From Ovis canadensis (Eukaryota > Chordata > Mammalia > Artiodactyla > Bovidae): a DNA stretch of 64,000 nucleotides. The position numbers were made by a program, and so were the translations under genes. Positions 43,074 through 55,948 of the stretch are shown here, piece by piece (position 1 is the first letter of the stretch; every line of letters starts with the position of its first letter). The notes under the pieces are model-generated. The model was given only the letters and a program-made list of their open reading frames with translations. It was not told where the DNA came from and ran no database searches. Location: contig NC_091247.1 in assembly GCF_042477335.2 (NCBI RefSeq), positions 8,702,501 to 8,766,500 of the forward strand, written 5' to 3'.

Positions 43074-46000
43074 TCATCGCCCTTCAAAGTGGGCTGTGAT
43101 TTGCTCCAAAGTCTTCCCTTTGGTCTCAGGGACACAGGCCAGAGTGAAAAGGACACCGAAGATGCAGAAGGCAGAGGCCAGCCAGAAGGCACCATAGGGC
43201 CTGAGCACCTCCTGCGAAGATAGAGGCAAGGCTGTGATATGATGTGGGAGCCCACTTGGGCCAGGAACCCTCCTGGGCCCAGAAGCCGAGGTCCCGCCCC
43301 GCCGTGCCCAGGCTCGGGGATGTGCAGGAGGGCCTGGTGGGCCGTCCAGAAGCCCGAGCTGAGCACTGTGCAAGCTGTGGATGGTGTGCGGTGGGGACAC
43401 TGAGCTCACTGTAACGAAGTGACTGCCCCCAGGTCAGAGGCCCACCATCAAGTGACAGCTGGCCTCCAGTCCCCAGGATCCGACTCCAGGGCCCAGAGAC
43501 TCTCCTCTCTGCTTGATCTGGCCCTGCCCTCTGTGGTTCCTGACGCCTTAGGAGTCTCTCTCCTTGGTGCCAGAGGAAATGGGTGAGCTCTCAGTGGGTG
43601 GTGATGGGGTCGTGTGTGCACATGGGAACACTCAGGGCCCATGAGCGGAGGGGAGAGGGAGCAGCGGCCCTGGGCACAGGCGGTGCACCCTCCCCGCCCA
43701 GCCCCAGTGTCATCCCAGCTGCCAGAAGCAAAGGCTACCCGCTTCCAGCCCCTCTGCCTCGGGCACCTGGCCACCCCACCCCGCCCTCCTTGAAGCCTTT
43801 CTCCTGGCCTCTCAGTGACAGCCAGACCACTCTTAGGTCCCTTGCCACCATCCCCTCCTCCCCTGCCCCCTCCAAGCTCCTGGAATTCCCGTCCCCTCCA
43901 GGGCTTTGCTCTGGTCTTCGTGATGAGCTCCCTGGAGCAGCGCAGGCCCTGCGGGGTCCAGGCCAGCCCCAAGCATTCACGCCAATCATGACCGGCCTCC
44001 CCTTGCCCCAGCCCAGCCTCCTGGTGGTTCATCCTCCCACCACTGGCCACTGTAGTACCAGCCCTTGTCATAAAGGGGACCCTGTCCATCTCATTCACTG
44101 CTGCTCTGGCACCCTAAACAGGCCTGGATGTGGCAGGTACCAGGAGCCCTGGGGGGGAGCGGGGGGAGAACGACTGAACAGATGGCTTGACTGTCTGCAC
44201 CAGAGCGGTGCCCGCACTGGACCGGAGGCCTTGAGGCTGGGACCACGTCTGCATCAGCCCATCCGCCAGCTAGCGGCAAAATGTGGAACCGAACTGATGC
44301 GCCCATCAGCTCTAAGAGGGAGGCACTGTGCCCCTTCTCCGCTCTGAGGCAAAGAAGCTGGTTCAGAGAAAGGGAAGCAGCGTACCCAAGTCGCACAGTG
44401 GGAAGCGGCCAAGGTGGGGGCGGGGCCCAGCCTGCACTCCAGAGCTGGAGCTTCTCACGCAGCCTTGCTTCCCGAAGTCCCCAAAGTCCAGTGGGGGAGG
44501 AGGTCAGTCCTGCTGTCCTTCCAGCTCAACAGCCTGGAGGGTCCCCAGTGGCCACAGCCTGGGTTCTGTGCCTGCTCCAGCCCGTCTGCTTCCCCACACC
44601 CCCGACTAGGATGGGCTCGCAGGCTGGTGGGGCTTCAGCCTGTAGGCAAGGCTGCCAACCCCGAGTCTGTCACAAGAGTAATTCTGAAAAGTACTTTTCT
44701 GCCAGCTGTGGCGGGGGAAGCCTGTCAGGGCCTGCACTTACCATGAGGCTGCTGAACTCTTTGGTCACCAGAAAGGCCATGAACCAGTTGGTGAGGACGC
44801 AGACGCCGGTGGCCACGCCCTTGACATGCAGAGGGAAGATCTCAGACATGAGGAGCCACGGGATGGGCCCCCAGCCCACAGCGAAGCCTGCAAGGGCAAG
44901 AAAGGCCTCAGGTCCGCAGGGCTGGGCGGCCCTCGGCTCGCCGAAGACCGCCCCTGGGCTGAAGTGGGGCCCGGATTCAGCCTGGGGGCTCAGGTCACTC
45001 CCCTCACTTCGGAAGCGTCAGGCCTTGCTCTACAGAACAGCACGGGGACGGGGCGGCTCGGAGGGTGCTTGTGGGGTGACGTCAAAGGAGCAGAGCGGGG
45101 CTGAGCCGGTGCCCGGCACATGGTCAGAGCTGTAAACCCAGGGCTGAGGCAGAGCAGGCCGGGACTCCAGGGAGCCACGGGAATCTGGCAGCGACAGGGC
45201 GGCCCCCTCAACCTCCCCTCAGCCCCCCACTCACCGGCGATGAAGAGGCACATGCTGCCCACTGCCAGCCAGGCCAGCCCCACGTTGGTATCGGCAGGCT
45301 CCATGGAGACAGGCGCTGGGAGGTCCACGTGCGAGGAGTTGCTGGGGCCGCCCTCAGTCAGCTTGAAGTAGGCACCAAAGGCGCTGGTGCTGAACACCAT
45401 GACCACACCTGTGGGTGGAGGGCGGCGGTGGGCAGGGCCGTGGGAGGGCATGAGGCGGCGGCCTGCAGCCCGGGCACGGGGCAGTTGGGGGGCTGGCGGT
45501 CAGTGCATGGTGTCCCCGGCAGGCGGCCTGGGCTCCTCCGCGAGGGGCAGTGAGTGGAGACCTGCCGGGGTACCCTCGCTCCAGCCTGGCCCTCCCAGCC
45601 CTGGCTTGGCCCTCACACCTCAGCCGACCCCTAGAAGCTTCTGGAAGCAGACCCTCCCTGGCTTTGAGGAAGCAGGAGCAACCACCAGCAGCCAGGCCCA
45701 CTTCCCCAGCAGCACCGAGGGCCCGGCTGCCCGCGAGGAGCTTCCCTTGCATTGCGTGCTGATCCTTGCCTTGGCCTGCCACCACCTCCATCTCTGTTTC
45801 AGAGGGGAAGTTGGCTCAGGTAGTCACTTGCCCAGAGAGGACCCAGGCTTCAAGGCCTCTTCACCCTCAGGCCGTCGGTTTCCTCACTGTAAACCGGGCC
45901 CTGGAGGGGCCTTCTCCAAGGTTCTCTGCCCTGGTTAAGGCATGCCTCAGCAGAGCAGTGAGCGCAGGCCTGGCCTGGAGCCAATGCTCCCCTGAAGTCC

Positions 46001-49000
46001 TGCCCGTGCTCTTGGGGACACTCAGCCCTTGTTCTCCTCCCACAACGTGCTGACCTCAGCAAAGGCCCTCCAGCCTGCAGTGGGAGGCCCCCCGTCGTGC
46101 AGAGGGCAGAGCCATCCCCCTGGGGCCTCACCTGACAAGGTCAAGAGCAGCCTCCGCCCGGCTCTGTCCATGATCAGGGCCGCTGTGGCGGTGAACAGCA
46201 CCTGGATGACACCCACGACGACTGAGGCCAGGCTGCTGTCCTGGGGAGACGGGCCAGGAGGGTCAGGCGGACACCCCGGGACCGGGCCCCACCCACACAG
46301 CCTCCCACACGGGTGAGGCAGGCCGGGGCAGAGGTCAGAGGCCTCTTTACCTTGAACTTGGCCTCCTCAAAGATGGTCTCCGCATAGAACATGACGGCAT
46401 TGACGCCCGACAGCTGCTGGAAGGCCATCAGGGAAATGCCGATGATGAAGGGCTTGTAGATGCCAGGACACTGCAGCTGGGCCACGTGGAAGCCCTGCTC
46501 AGACGGACACCAGGCATCAGGGCTTCTCTATACCTCTCCTGAGGGCACCTCGGCTCTGAGCTCCCCACCATTCTGGGGCCTGGTGGAGTGAGGGAGCCTC
46601 TGTGTTTTGTCCCAGCCCCACCTGTAGCCTCTGCTTCAGGTCCCCACATCACTTTAGCCTCCCTTCCTCATGGCCCTTCCTGATTTTCTGGGGGATCCAC
46701 GGAGATGCTCTATGAGCAGAGAACCCAGGGTTCCCGAGTCCCACCAGCCTTGGGTCTGGGTCTGGGCCGAGCACCTTCACCAGCCCCACTGATCCTTACC
46801 ACCACCGCCAGGCATGTGCTATGACCCCACTTTACAGGGGAAGAAACTCAGGTTAAAGATGGGATGGTCATACAGCAGGTAAGGGGCAGAGACTCAACAT
46901 TCTCCCTGGTCCTACAGCTTCCTGTTTCAAAATTCCGAGTCCTCAAGTCCCCTGCATTCTCCTTTGATATGGCCTGGCCCTTCTCTTGCAGGGACAGGGA
47001 GATCAGGGCTCAGGCTTCCCCAGGGATGGCTAAGACTTGGATCCAGCCAAGTAGTGGCCCACAGGACATCAGTCCCAAGCTCACGGGCCCTTGTGTGTGT
47101 GTGAGCACACACGTGTGTAGCTGTGGTGCTGTGCTGTGTTGACCTCTGGGGTGATACTTCCAGGTCCCCCTCCCTGGTGCTGGCTCCCAGCCCCTCACCT
47201 GGTGCTCAGCCCCAGTGGGAGGCTCCTCCCAGCCCGGGGCAGAGCCCCACAGGAACTGCATGGCGGCCATGGCCTCCTGGCGCTTGTGCTGAGACAGCAG
47301 GAAGCGAGGGGTCTCGGGCATGAAACACATGAGCAGCAGCATGAAGGAGGGGGGCACGCAGCCCAGCACGGCCAGCCAGCGCCACTCGAGTACCCAGCCT
47401 GGGGGTGGGGGGGAGAGACGTTAGAGCGGCGTGAGCCAGCCCGGATCTTCTCGGGGAGCACCTGGCCCCTGCCAACCCAGGGACTCTGCTTAAAGGGTGG
47501 GGACCCCAGTGTCTTTGCAGGACCCCCCAGGGTTTGTCATTGATGTTGTCATTTTTATTGTTAAGTGTGGAAACAAGGCAGGGGGGTGTATCAGTGAAGG
47601 TTTATGCAGCCACTAAACAAAGGTGCTCACTCTGTATTGCTGTGATATACGTGATATACAGCACCATCGGTCTGAAAGGGAGTGGGGGCAAGAGTGTGCA
47701 CAGGCCTCAGCCGGTAGACTGACTGAGAAGCAGGCAAGGCTGGCTCCTCCGGGAGGAAGGGGGACAGAGAGGAAGCGGGGGCTTTTCGCTGAAAAACGTC
47801 AGTCAGAACTCACAGAAGCTGATCAGTGAAAGTGTGGCTTATGATGACCTGGAAGAAATCCTATAGGTGTGACTACACCCAAGTGACCCTGAGTATCAGT
47901 GTCTACACAGTGGCTTTGGGACACTGCTGGCCCCACAAGGCAGCTAGACTGCGGCCAGGACTCTGAATGAGAGTCAGGATGCTAAGTGGGTAGAAAGGAA
48001 AGACCACAGACCTGCATGTTGTCCACTCCGAGGAACCAGAGGGCACGTGCCCCGGACCCTGCCACTGCCCATCTGGCCCCAAACCCCCATTCCCTCATGG
48101 TTCTCAGGCCATCCCTTGACAATTCTTACTGGGGCCTGCTGCCAGGCACTTTTTACAGCGTCAGTTAATTTAATCCCTCAGCAGCCTTGGACTAGGTAAG
48201 GTTAATCTCCACGTGAAGACAGGGAACTTGAGGCTCCCAGGGGCAGTTGACTAGGCCAAGGACACACAGCTAGTAAGGGGCATATTCCCCTAATCCGGGG
48301 CTGTCAGATATGAAGCCTGCCTTTCCTCTACCCCAGTTCATTCCAGGGTGCCTCTGGAAGCTTCCTCTTGCTTCTGGAAGCTTCCTCATGCTGGCTCCAG
48401 CTCTGACCCTTGGGTTCTCTGGAACCTGCCTCCTTCAGGCTGCAAACCCAGTACTGATTCTCAGGGAGACACATTTGCGCCCTCCAAGCTCTTAGGCTAA
48501 AGACTTTCCCTGCAGCCCCAGAATCCTCGTTGGTCACCATACAGGGAGGTACTGCTCTAACTCGTCAGCCTTCCCTACACTCCTGGAATGGGCTTCTGCT
48601 CTGGGGAGATGAGGACATCACCTTCTCCAGCTCTTCTCAGAATACTGTCACGAGACCCACATGACCCAGGGTTCTCAGGGAAGTGGTATGGGAACGTGGC
48701 ATCCTGGGCAGTGGCTGTGTGACCTTGGGCAAGTCTCCTGACCTCTCTGAACTTCAGTTTCTACATCTGTAAGATAATCAGACATCCATGAACAGTCACC
48801 ACAAGAGATAATAAGAAAACCATACCTGCCAGGTAGGCTAGGAGGATGCCTGTGACCACCATCAGCTGCACACAGGAGCCAAGCAGCCCTCGCACCTCAG
48901 GGTAGGCAATTTCAGAGATATAGACCTGTTGGTAATTAAGACGAGAGTGTACTTGGGGTCCAGGGGTTCTTAAAACTGAAAACTCTCAGCCATTCAGAGC

Positions 49001-51543
49001 TGAGGAGAGCCTCGACTGGGGTACTTGCAGGCCCAGGGGACCCCTAACTGCAGGTCCCTGGCCATCAGAGATCCCCACCATGTAATCCACAGCACATGTT
49101 TAAAGGGTATATATGTGGACACTGTGTGTGTGTGTGTGTGTGTGCGGGGGGTGGGGGGGGTGCAGAGCTTTTTAAACTTTCATGTAATTGTATACCCTTG
49201 ACAAAAAGCAAATTCTAACATAGTAGGTGTGTAGAACTTCCCTGGTGGCCCAGTGGTAGAGAATCTACCTGCCAAGCAGGAGATACAGGCTCCATCCCTG
49301 GGTGGGGAAGCACCCCTGGAGAAGAAAATGGCAACCCACTCCAGTATTCCCGCCTGAGAAATACCATGGACAGAGGAGCCTGGCGGAGTATAGTCTGTGG
49401 GGTCACAGAGGGTCAGATATGAGACTTGGCAACTAAACAACAACAACAGATGTGTGGTGGGCCCACAATTCCGCCTTTCTAACCACCTCCAGGAGACACA
49501 CAGCTGCTGACCCAAGGACCACACTTTGAGTAGTTCCCTTGGAGTGAAAGCAGGAACTCTCCACCTCACTTGCTACCAGTGACTGCCGCAGCTTCCTCTG
49601 GGCTCAGGAGCCAGAAAGCGCTTGCCCATGCTTCTGTGTTATTCCATGTCTTATGTCCATGACTAAGGCAGGTGTGTTTTTGCCCAGTAAAAAAAAACAC
49701 CAAAAAAATCCAGATATAAAATCCAATCTAGCTGCTGTGTATTACCCAGCAGATGCAGTTGAAATGAGTGGTAGGTGCAAAGGGAGGGATTCTGAGCTAC
49801 TGCTTTTAGTCTTGATTGCTTAGGGTGTGGGTGGTGGTGGATCACTCAAGCCCACGACGAGCAGCAGGTCACAGGACACCCAGCAATCCCAGCTGCCAGG
49901 GTCCAAGTCCTTCCACCGGCCATGCCAGGGCCAGGGCCGTGTATATAGGCTCTCGTGAAGCTGCACAGCCACAGCCCGAGCTAACACCATCATTCCCACC
50001 TTATGGGCTCACAGAGGTGCTCTGCCCAGGGCTGTGGTTTCACCCAGACGTGTCCACCTCCAAAGGTAGCCTGGGCAGTGCTGGGTCAGGAGGTGGTGAG
50101 AGAGGAGCAGGGGGAACGCCTGGAGGGCCGCTTCCTGAGCAGTGAAGGGGCGTGCCAGGTCCCAACAGCCTCTGCCCCTGGGGACAAACCACAGTGGGAT
50201 TTTCCTGCTGAACTGTAGCCAGTGGTCTGAAGGCCAAGGGGGACCTAAGCCATCGTGTGAGGCTTCTGTTGACCATCCACAGAGGGCACCTCATTTGTAG
50301 AGCCAAAGAGAGGCCCTGTTAAGTGCCATCACTCGGGGTTCAAGAAATAGCAATCACCACTGACTTTGTACTTAAACCAAGGACTTGTGGCTCAGGCGGT
50401 AAAGAATCTGCCCACAATGCGGGAGATTTGGGTTCCATCCCTGGGTTGGGAAGATTCCCTTGGAGAGGGGAAAGGCTATCCACTCCAGCATTCTGGCCTG
50501 AAGAATTCCATGGACTACAGTCCATGGGGTCGCAAAGAGTTCGACACGACTGAGCGACTTCCACTTCACGTTCCTTTAAGCTTCATCTGTAACCAGGGAC
50601 GGATAACAACAGCTCTTTCCAAGGCCCCATGGGAGTGTAAGGAACATGGAGCAGGGGAGGGGCATGGTGTCAGGCACTCAAGAGGCCGCAGCCAAGGAGA
50701 GAATCAGGCCCAGAGTTCTGCCCCTTTTCCCGGGTCCCAGGGCGCCTGACTGGGAGGAAACACACTCACCGGGGCCACGAGCGAGGCAATGCCGCAGGCC
50801 AGGCCAGTAAGTAGGCGGCCTCCAAGCAGCATCCACAGGTTCTGAGCCGCGGTGATGACGGCGAAGCCGGTCACGAAGGGCAAGGCGCAGAGGAGGAGGC
50901 TCAGCTTGCGCCCCGCGCGGTCCAGGAGCCAGCCGCCCAGCACGCCCCCGGCCGCGGCGCCCAGGGTCACGATGGCCTGGGGGCGGGGCGACCGCCGGCT
51001 GAGGGAGGGGGCACCGGGGGCCCGCGGCCCAACCTCGCCCTCCACCCCACCCTCAGCCGCTGAGGGGGCAGGGGAGATGGGCGACCCCTCTCAGGGGAGC
51101 CAGGACATACTCGGCGGAGGGTCTCCATGCCCGCCCAAAGCCAGGCAGCGCGGGGAGGGTCCCGGCACCCGTCTTAGGGGTGGGCGGTGGAAGGCCCCTG
51201 AGGGCAGGAGGGTGAGCCCAAGGCCTCACCCCAAACCAGGAGGCTGCATCTTCGTCGAGGTGCGGGGCCGGGGGCGCGGCGCGCCTCAGGCTCGGGATGG
51301 CGGGGGAGCTGTAGCCGAGAGCGAAGCCGAAGCTGAGCGGTCCCAGGGCAGCGGCGAAGGCAGCGAGGAAGACGAGGCGGCCGCGGGGAGCGCTGCGGAG
51401 ACAGGGGCTGTAGGTGAGGGGCAAGGCCTGGGCGCAGAGGATGGAATGAGGCCGCGCCAGCGGACCTGGGTTCCCCCTACTGCTCACCTGCCGCCGGGCG
51501 GCCGCAGGAGCGGCTGGGTCTCCTCTTGGTCCTCAGGCGTCAT
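43074..51543 (-). CDS. SLC2A8: SLC2A8 / GLUT8, facilitative hexose transporter (complete)
   Basis: Ten coding exons: 51488-51543, 51230-51392, 50770-50976, 48826-48925, 47199-47398, 46351-46494, 46132-46240, 45235-45408, 44742-44887, 43074-43211. They total 1437 nt, or 478 aa plus TGA (human is 477). MFS sugar-porter hallmarks are present: DRAGRK (loop 2-3), PETPR after TM6, QQLSGVN in TM7, DRAGRR (loop 8-9), GWGPIPW in TM10 and PETKGK after TM12. The N-terminal dileucine signal EETQPLL, which retains GLUT8 in endosomes and lysosomes, is intact. One N-glycosylation site (NSSH) lies in the long exoplasmic loop before TM10, as in GLUT8. All introns are GT-AG with closing phases. The start codon is set by the first exon and the human N-terminus. 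The intron sequences hold ordinary MIR and Bov-tA copies. Confidence 0.97.
43412..44741. other. SLC2A8 intron 9, GC-rich, no gene
   Basis: GC-rich intronic sequence with long but featureless open frames on the plus strand (43583-44347 and 44281-45135). Their proteins are low-complexity and proline/arginine-rich, with no domain or splice support. I see no further element here. Confidence 0.5.
49121..49162 (+). repeat. (GT)n microsatellite with G-rich tail
   Basis: A GTGTGT run followed by a GGGGGGTGGGGGGGGTG stretch, in SLC2A8 intron 3. Confidence 0.85.
49236..49450 (+). repeat. Bov-tA SINE
   Basis: A full-length sense Bov-tA starting ACTTCCCTGGTGGCCCAG and ending in (AAC)n. It is antisense to SLC2A8. 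Confidence 0.88.
50381..50575 (+). repeat. Bov-tA SINE
   Basis: Sense Bov-tA, 195 bases from the left edge of SLC2A8 exon 3. Confidence 0.85.
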
Positions 51544-51910
51544 GTCCGCGATCAACGCTTGCTTTGCGGGTTCCCGCGACACGTCCCGCGAGTGCTGCCA
51601 GCACCGGCCTCTCAGGCCAGGGCAACCAACAGACAGTGAGGAACGGCTCTAGGCGGGGTAAGGGAGCAGCCAATGGGAACGCAAGGCGGGGTTAGCGGCT
51701 GCTCTAGGAGCCGCCCTTCAAGTGAAAGCGGACCAATGGAAGTAAAGAGCCGGAGGGCGTCTCTCACTGGCACCGCCTCCAGGACTGCCATCCAATGTAT
51801 AGGCAGGGGAGGAGCTTGTATGTGGCGGGGGCTCACACAGCCACCCAATAGGAGGGTGATGCGAGCTCGAAGGCGGGGTCATCTAAGAAACCGCGACCCA
51901 AACCGACCAG
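51544..51910 (-). promoter_or_regulatory. SLC2A8 promoter with four CCAAT boxes
   Basis: CpG- and GC-box-rich region just upstream of the SLC2A8 ATG. CCAAT occurs on the plus strand at 51670-51674, 51733-51737, 51792-51796 and 51845-51849, spaced 63, 59 and 53 bases. GC boxes of the form GGCGGGGT or GGCGGGGG sit between them (near 51652, 51686, 51822, 51871). No TATA box is seen. This suggests NF-Y and Sp1-type control. The block ends where a BovB copy is inserted at 51911. Confidence 0.65.
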
Positions 51911-52568
51911 AAAACGATTCAGAAAACGAAGATCATGGCATCTGGTCCCATCACTTAGAAACAGTGTCAGACTTTATTTTTTTGGGCTCCAAAATCACTG
52001 AAGATGGTGACTGCAAGCCATGAAATTAAAAGACGCTTACTCCTTGGAAGAAAAGTTGTGACCAACCTAGATAGTATATTCAAAAGCAGACATTACTTTG
52101 CCGACTAAGGTCCGTCTAGTCAAGGCTATGGTTTTTCCTGTGGTCATGTATGGATGTGAGAGTTGGACTGTGAAGAAGGCTGAGCGCCAAAGAATTGATG
52201 CTTTTGAACTGTGGTGTTGGAGAAGACTCTTGAGAGTCCCTTGGACTGCAAGGAGATCCAACCAGTCCATTCTGAAGGAGATCAACCCTGGGATTCCTTT
52301 GGAAGGAATGATGCTAAAGCTGAAGCTCCAGTACTTTGGCCACCTCATGCGAAGAGTTGACTCATTGGAAAAGACTCTGATGCTGGGAGGGATTGGGGGC
52401 AGGAGGAGAAGGGGACGACCCAGGATGAAATGGCTGGATGGCATCACGGACTCGATGGACGTGGGTCTGAATGAACTCCGGGAGATGGTGATGGACAGGG
52501 AGGCCTGGCGTACTGCAATTCATGGGGTCGCAAAGAGTTGGACACGACTGAGCGACTGAACCGAACTG
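51911..52568 (+). mobile_element. BovB (RTE) LINE, 5'-truncated, with 11-bp target-site duplication
   Basis: A 658-base BovB 3' segment. An open frame at 52098-52559 encodes 153 residues of the reverse-transcriptase C-terminal region ([38 protein letters not shown]). The 3' tail is CCGAACTGAA. A perfect duplication, AAACCGACCAG, lies at 51900-51910 and 52569-52579. It sits about 370 bases upstream of the SLC2A8 ATG. Confidence 0.93.
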
Positions 52569-52579
52569 AAACCGACCAG

Positions 52580-54320
52580 TGAGAATGGAGGGTGGGGACT
52601 GCATTTGCGCCGGGAACCGCCTCTTAATCTAGCTTCCGCCAGTGAGGCTAGGAAGCCGAATGAAGGCGGAGCACGTGGGTCGCGTCCGGGACTGCCCTCC
52701 CTGTCTTTGTGAAGAGCCGCTGACCTCCCTGGGTAGGGTCTGCAGTAATTGCTCAGCGTTAACCTCTGCTCTGAGGCGTGGGCAGCTCTGCCCACCGAGA
52801 GCCGCAGGGCGGAAGGTCTCTAAACACCGGTTATGGGCTGGTCTGTTCTCGGATCAGCTGTTGCTGGAGGCGTGGTCCTGAGCGCCGCAGTCCAATTCTT
52901 GTGCTTGTGAAGACTTGGAGTGAGGGCGGGAGAGCCCAGGTTGCTGACTGCTACGGAGTCGCAGACTGATGATGACCACGACCTTCGGGTACTGAGAACC
53001 CGTTTTAGGCGGGGTCCCCCATGCCGCATAGCTGTGACTGATCTGGGCCTAAATGTTGAGCCCCATGCTGCTAAGTCTGCTAAGTCGCTTCAGTCGTGTC
53101 CGACTCTGTGAGCCCCATGGTCTCTGCTAAATTCCCCTCACTTCACAGGTAATCCTGACTTTGGAATCTTCATCTTAATACTTCACCTCCCAATTTTGAG
53201 TCCCCTGCGGATGTTAATAGCGTCTCTCTACGTGTGTGCACCCTGGTCACTGGTGGAGGTGAGTATGAAGAAGTCAGGGTGCTGTAGAATGTGGCGATTT
53301 GTATGCCACATTCCCTGGGTGCAGGCAGCTGCGGTGGAGTGCTGTGTAATTCTGGCAAGAACCAGGACTAAGAGAGTAACAGGCTTAGTTTCTAATCCCT
53401 CTCTGGGCCTCTTTCTCTTCATCTCCAAGTGGAAATAATAGTATCTGTCTTGCAGGAGGGTTAGTTGTAGGGGCAAAGTGAAAAGACCAAGTACATTCCA
53501 GATAACTCAAATATTAGGCAGTATAATTAGCGCAGTCACCAGATTGTATTATCTTTCAAGACATAGGCAATCACCCCTCGGTTCTTCCTCGGTGTCTTGT
53601 GCTCCAATCGTAAATTCTTATTACAGCGCTAATCATTGCTTGTGATTCACCTGTCTACTTCTCTCCCTTCCCCAATGGACATGATCTTCTGCTCCAGACA
53701 GTGGGTACTGGATGTTTGCAGAGGGGATGGATGCTTCAGATTCCAAGGGCAAACTGCTGCTGCTAGACATTTTACTTTGCAGTTCAGCCTGAGGGGTATG
53801 CAGAGAGGCTTCTGTAGACAGGGTGATCCAGTGAGCCTAGCTAAGGCCAGCCAGCCCTCCAAGCTATGCGTGTGCACTAAGTCGCTTCAGTTGTGTCCAA
53901 CTCTTTCCAACCCCATGGACTGTAGCCCGCCAGGCTCCTCTGTCCATGGGATTCTTCAGGCAAGAATACTGGAGTGGCTGCCAAGCCATGAACCGTTCAA
54001 ACCTGCTCCTGCCCTCTGGCTGGTCATCTCCCTCCCCATGAGTGTGCAGCATTCACTTGGCCTTTGTAAGCAGACACTGCTGCCAGAGCAGGCTCTCGCC
54101 TTCCTTTTATAAGCCAAGTCCATCAAACTGTTTAGTGGTGCCCACCCCTTGCCCATTCTACATCCACTCCTCAGATCTGTGACTCTTGTCAAATCATGGG
54201 GTGGTTCTGATGCTGCCAGTCTCTTTGGAAGAATGGTCTAAATAGCCCTTGGTTTTTCAATTCCAGGATGAGAAGCAAGAAACTTCAGGGGAAAGAAAAA
54301 GATGACAGGAAAAACACACA
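52580..54320. other. SLC2A8-GARNL3 intergenic segment
   Basis: The GC-rich remnant of the SLC2A8 upstream region (to about 53,050, with an E-box CACGTG at 52672-52677) gives way to anonymous sequence. A short Bov-tA scrap lies near 53070-53120 and a Bov-tA copy on the minus strand at 53873-53985. No gene is supported. Confidence 0.5.
53873..53985 (-). repeat. Bov-tA SINE fragment
   Basis: Antisense 3' half of Bov-tA. Confidence 0.8.
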
Positions 54321-54329
54321 TACAAGCTC

Positions 54330-55948
54330 ATGAGGCTTACAAATTATTTTAACATGAAAAACACCAGCCAGATCCAGCTGACACAAGGTATTCAGCCTGG
54401 CTCTATAGGGTAGACAGGGGACAGGGCACAGTTCTGGGGTCAGAGAAATCACAGGTTCAAATCACTGCCTCCTTTTGAACCTCAGTTTCCTTATTTGAAA
54501 AATAAAAATAGTAAAGCCCAATCCACAAAGCTTTGGGTGAGGTCAAGACACAGCATGTAGTTGATCTTGTGTTTTCCCCTTTTATATGAAAAGAGCATAA
54601 CAAAACACAGAAGAACAGGAGCGCTGAATGCTGCAAAGACTGTGAGGAGACTCCTTTGGTTATGGACCACCCCCCGGGTACACTAAAGAAGCACTGTCTT
54701 TAGCACTCTGACCTCCTGCCTTCTGCTGAAGGGGACCAGGCAGCCCTCAGCTCAGATGTATCATGTGGGACTCTCTGAGCCACAGGCGGAGAGGAGAGCT
54801 CTCCCCACAGGGTGCAAGGCCCACAAGGAGGTAGGGTCCAAACTTCCGTGAGATCTATCAGATCGAGTCATGTCCCGCACAGACCTCCGCAGTAAGTGAG
54901 AAGACCTGCAGAAGAACTCAGAGCCACTTCAACAGGGGAAACGGTCTCAAGTTTCTTTTGATGGGTGATATTGGCAAGACGAGATATAATAAAACAGAAT
55001 GTTAGACTAAAGCCAGAAGTAAGTTATCTTCTTTACACAGATTAAAAAGTTTACAATGTCAGTGAAACTCAATTTTCCTCCTTTGATCTCCCCTGGCTAG
55101 ATATCTCACTATTTCCTTCGAACTTGGCCAAACTCACATTTTCTTCTCACTTTGAGGATGGAGCAACAGAAGGTGGATACATGATAAGAGGAAGGCTACT
55201 CATTTGATTCATGTGAGAGACCAAAGCAGAGCTGAACAGGAGGAGGGAATTTGAGAATGATAATTTTGAGGAGGAAGTTTAACTGTTTCTAGGTTGTATG
55301 ATTTCACAGTAACAATAAAACAAAAGAAAATCTTGAGACTCTTAACAGGCTCCTATACCTTATTATTTTTTTTTTTGTGAGACACAAGGAGAAAGAAGCA
55401 GGAGTTTCTAAGATCTAAAAATTTAGCTTTTCTCAAAAGTCTATAAGCAGGAATGCAGCTGGTTCCAGTCACAGTGAACTGAAACAGCAACAGGGGCTAG
55501 AGGTGCAGAAAGAAAACTTATTTATAATAAATTTTTAAAGCAATGGCTTTTCTTTATCTCAATAAAAGAAACACATTTATGTGACAAAACAAAACTGTAA
55601 TGAAAAAATAACTTTTCCATCTAAGTATATAAAATATAAGAGAAGGTTGCAATAAATAAGAATGAATATTTTTGATTTATTCAAAGTTTCAATCTAAAAC
55701 CTCAGTGAAATCTACCGCCTTTATTACAAGGGGACTGATGGTTCCTGAACAGAAAGAAAGAAAGGTCAAGAAAGATGGCACCGGACATTGGAGAGTGACC
55801 CAAACAGGCCGAGGGTGCAGAAGGTTTGGTCCAATAGATCACACACAGGCTAAAAGCCACATTTTGTTGAGAAATGATGTCAGAACTGGCTAAAGAGTAT
55901 AAACCTCTGTAAGAAAATTAAACATGGCAAACTTGATTGGGACTCTGT
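54330..55948 (-). other. GARNL3 3' UTR and flank
   Basis: AT-rich sequence following the GARNL3 stop. The first AATAAA on the minus strand is at 55676-55681, about 270 bases downstream. Further downstream the sequence stays AT-rich and non-repetitive, so a longer UTR using later variant signals is possible. A MIR-like segment lies near 54430-54570. The UTR end cannot be fixed without transcripts. Confidence 0.5.

Noticed and set aside
43583-45135. Two plus-strand open frames of 254 and 284 aa
   Set aside because: GC-rich intronic and antisense sequence of SLC2A8, with no recognisable domain and no conservation signal by eye.
50852-51652. 266-aa plus-strand open frame
   Set aside because: Antisense to SLC2A8 exons 1-3 in a CpG island. 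It is low complexity, Arg/Gly/Pro-rich, with no start or splice support.
52098-52559. 153-aa protein with reverse-transcriptase-like sequence
   Set aside because: It is the C-terminal part of the BovB LINE ORF with target duplications around the element, not a host gene.
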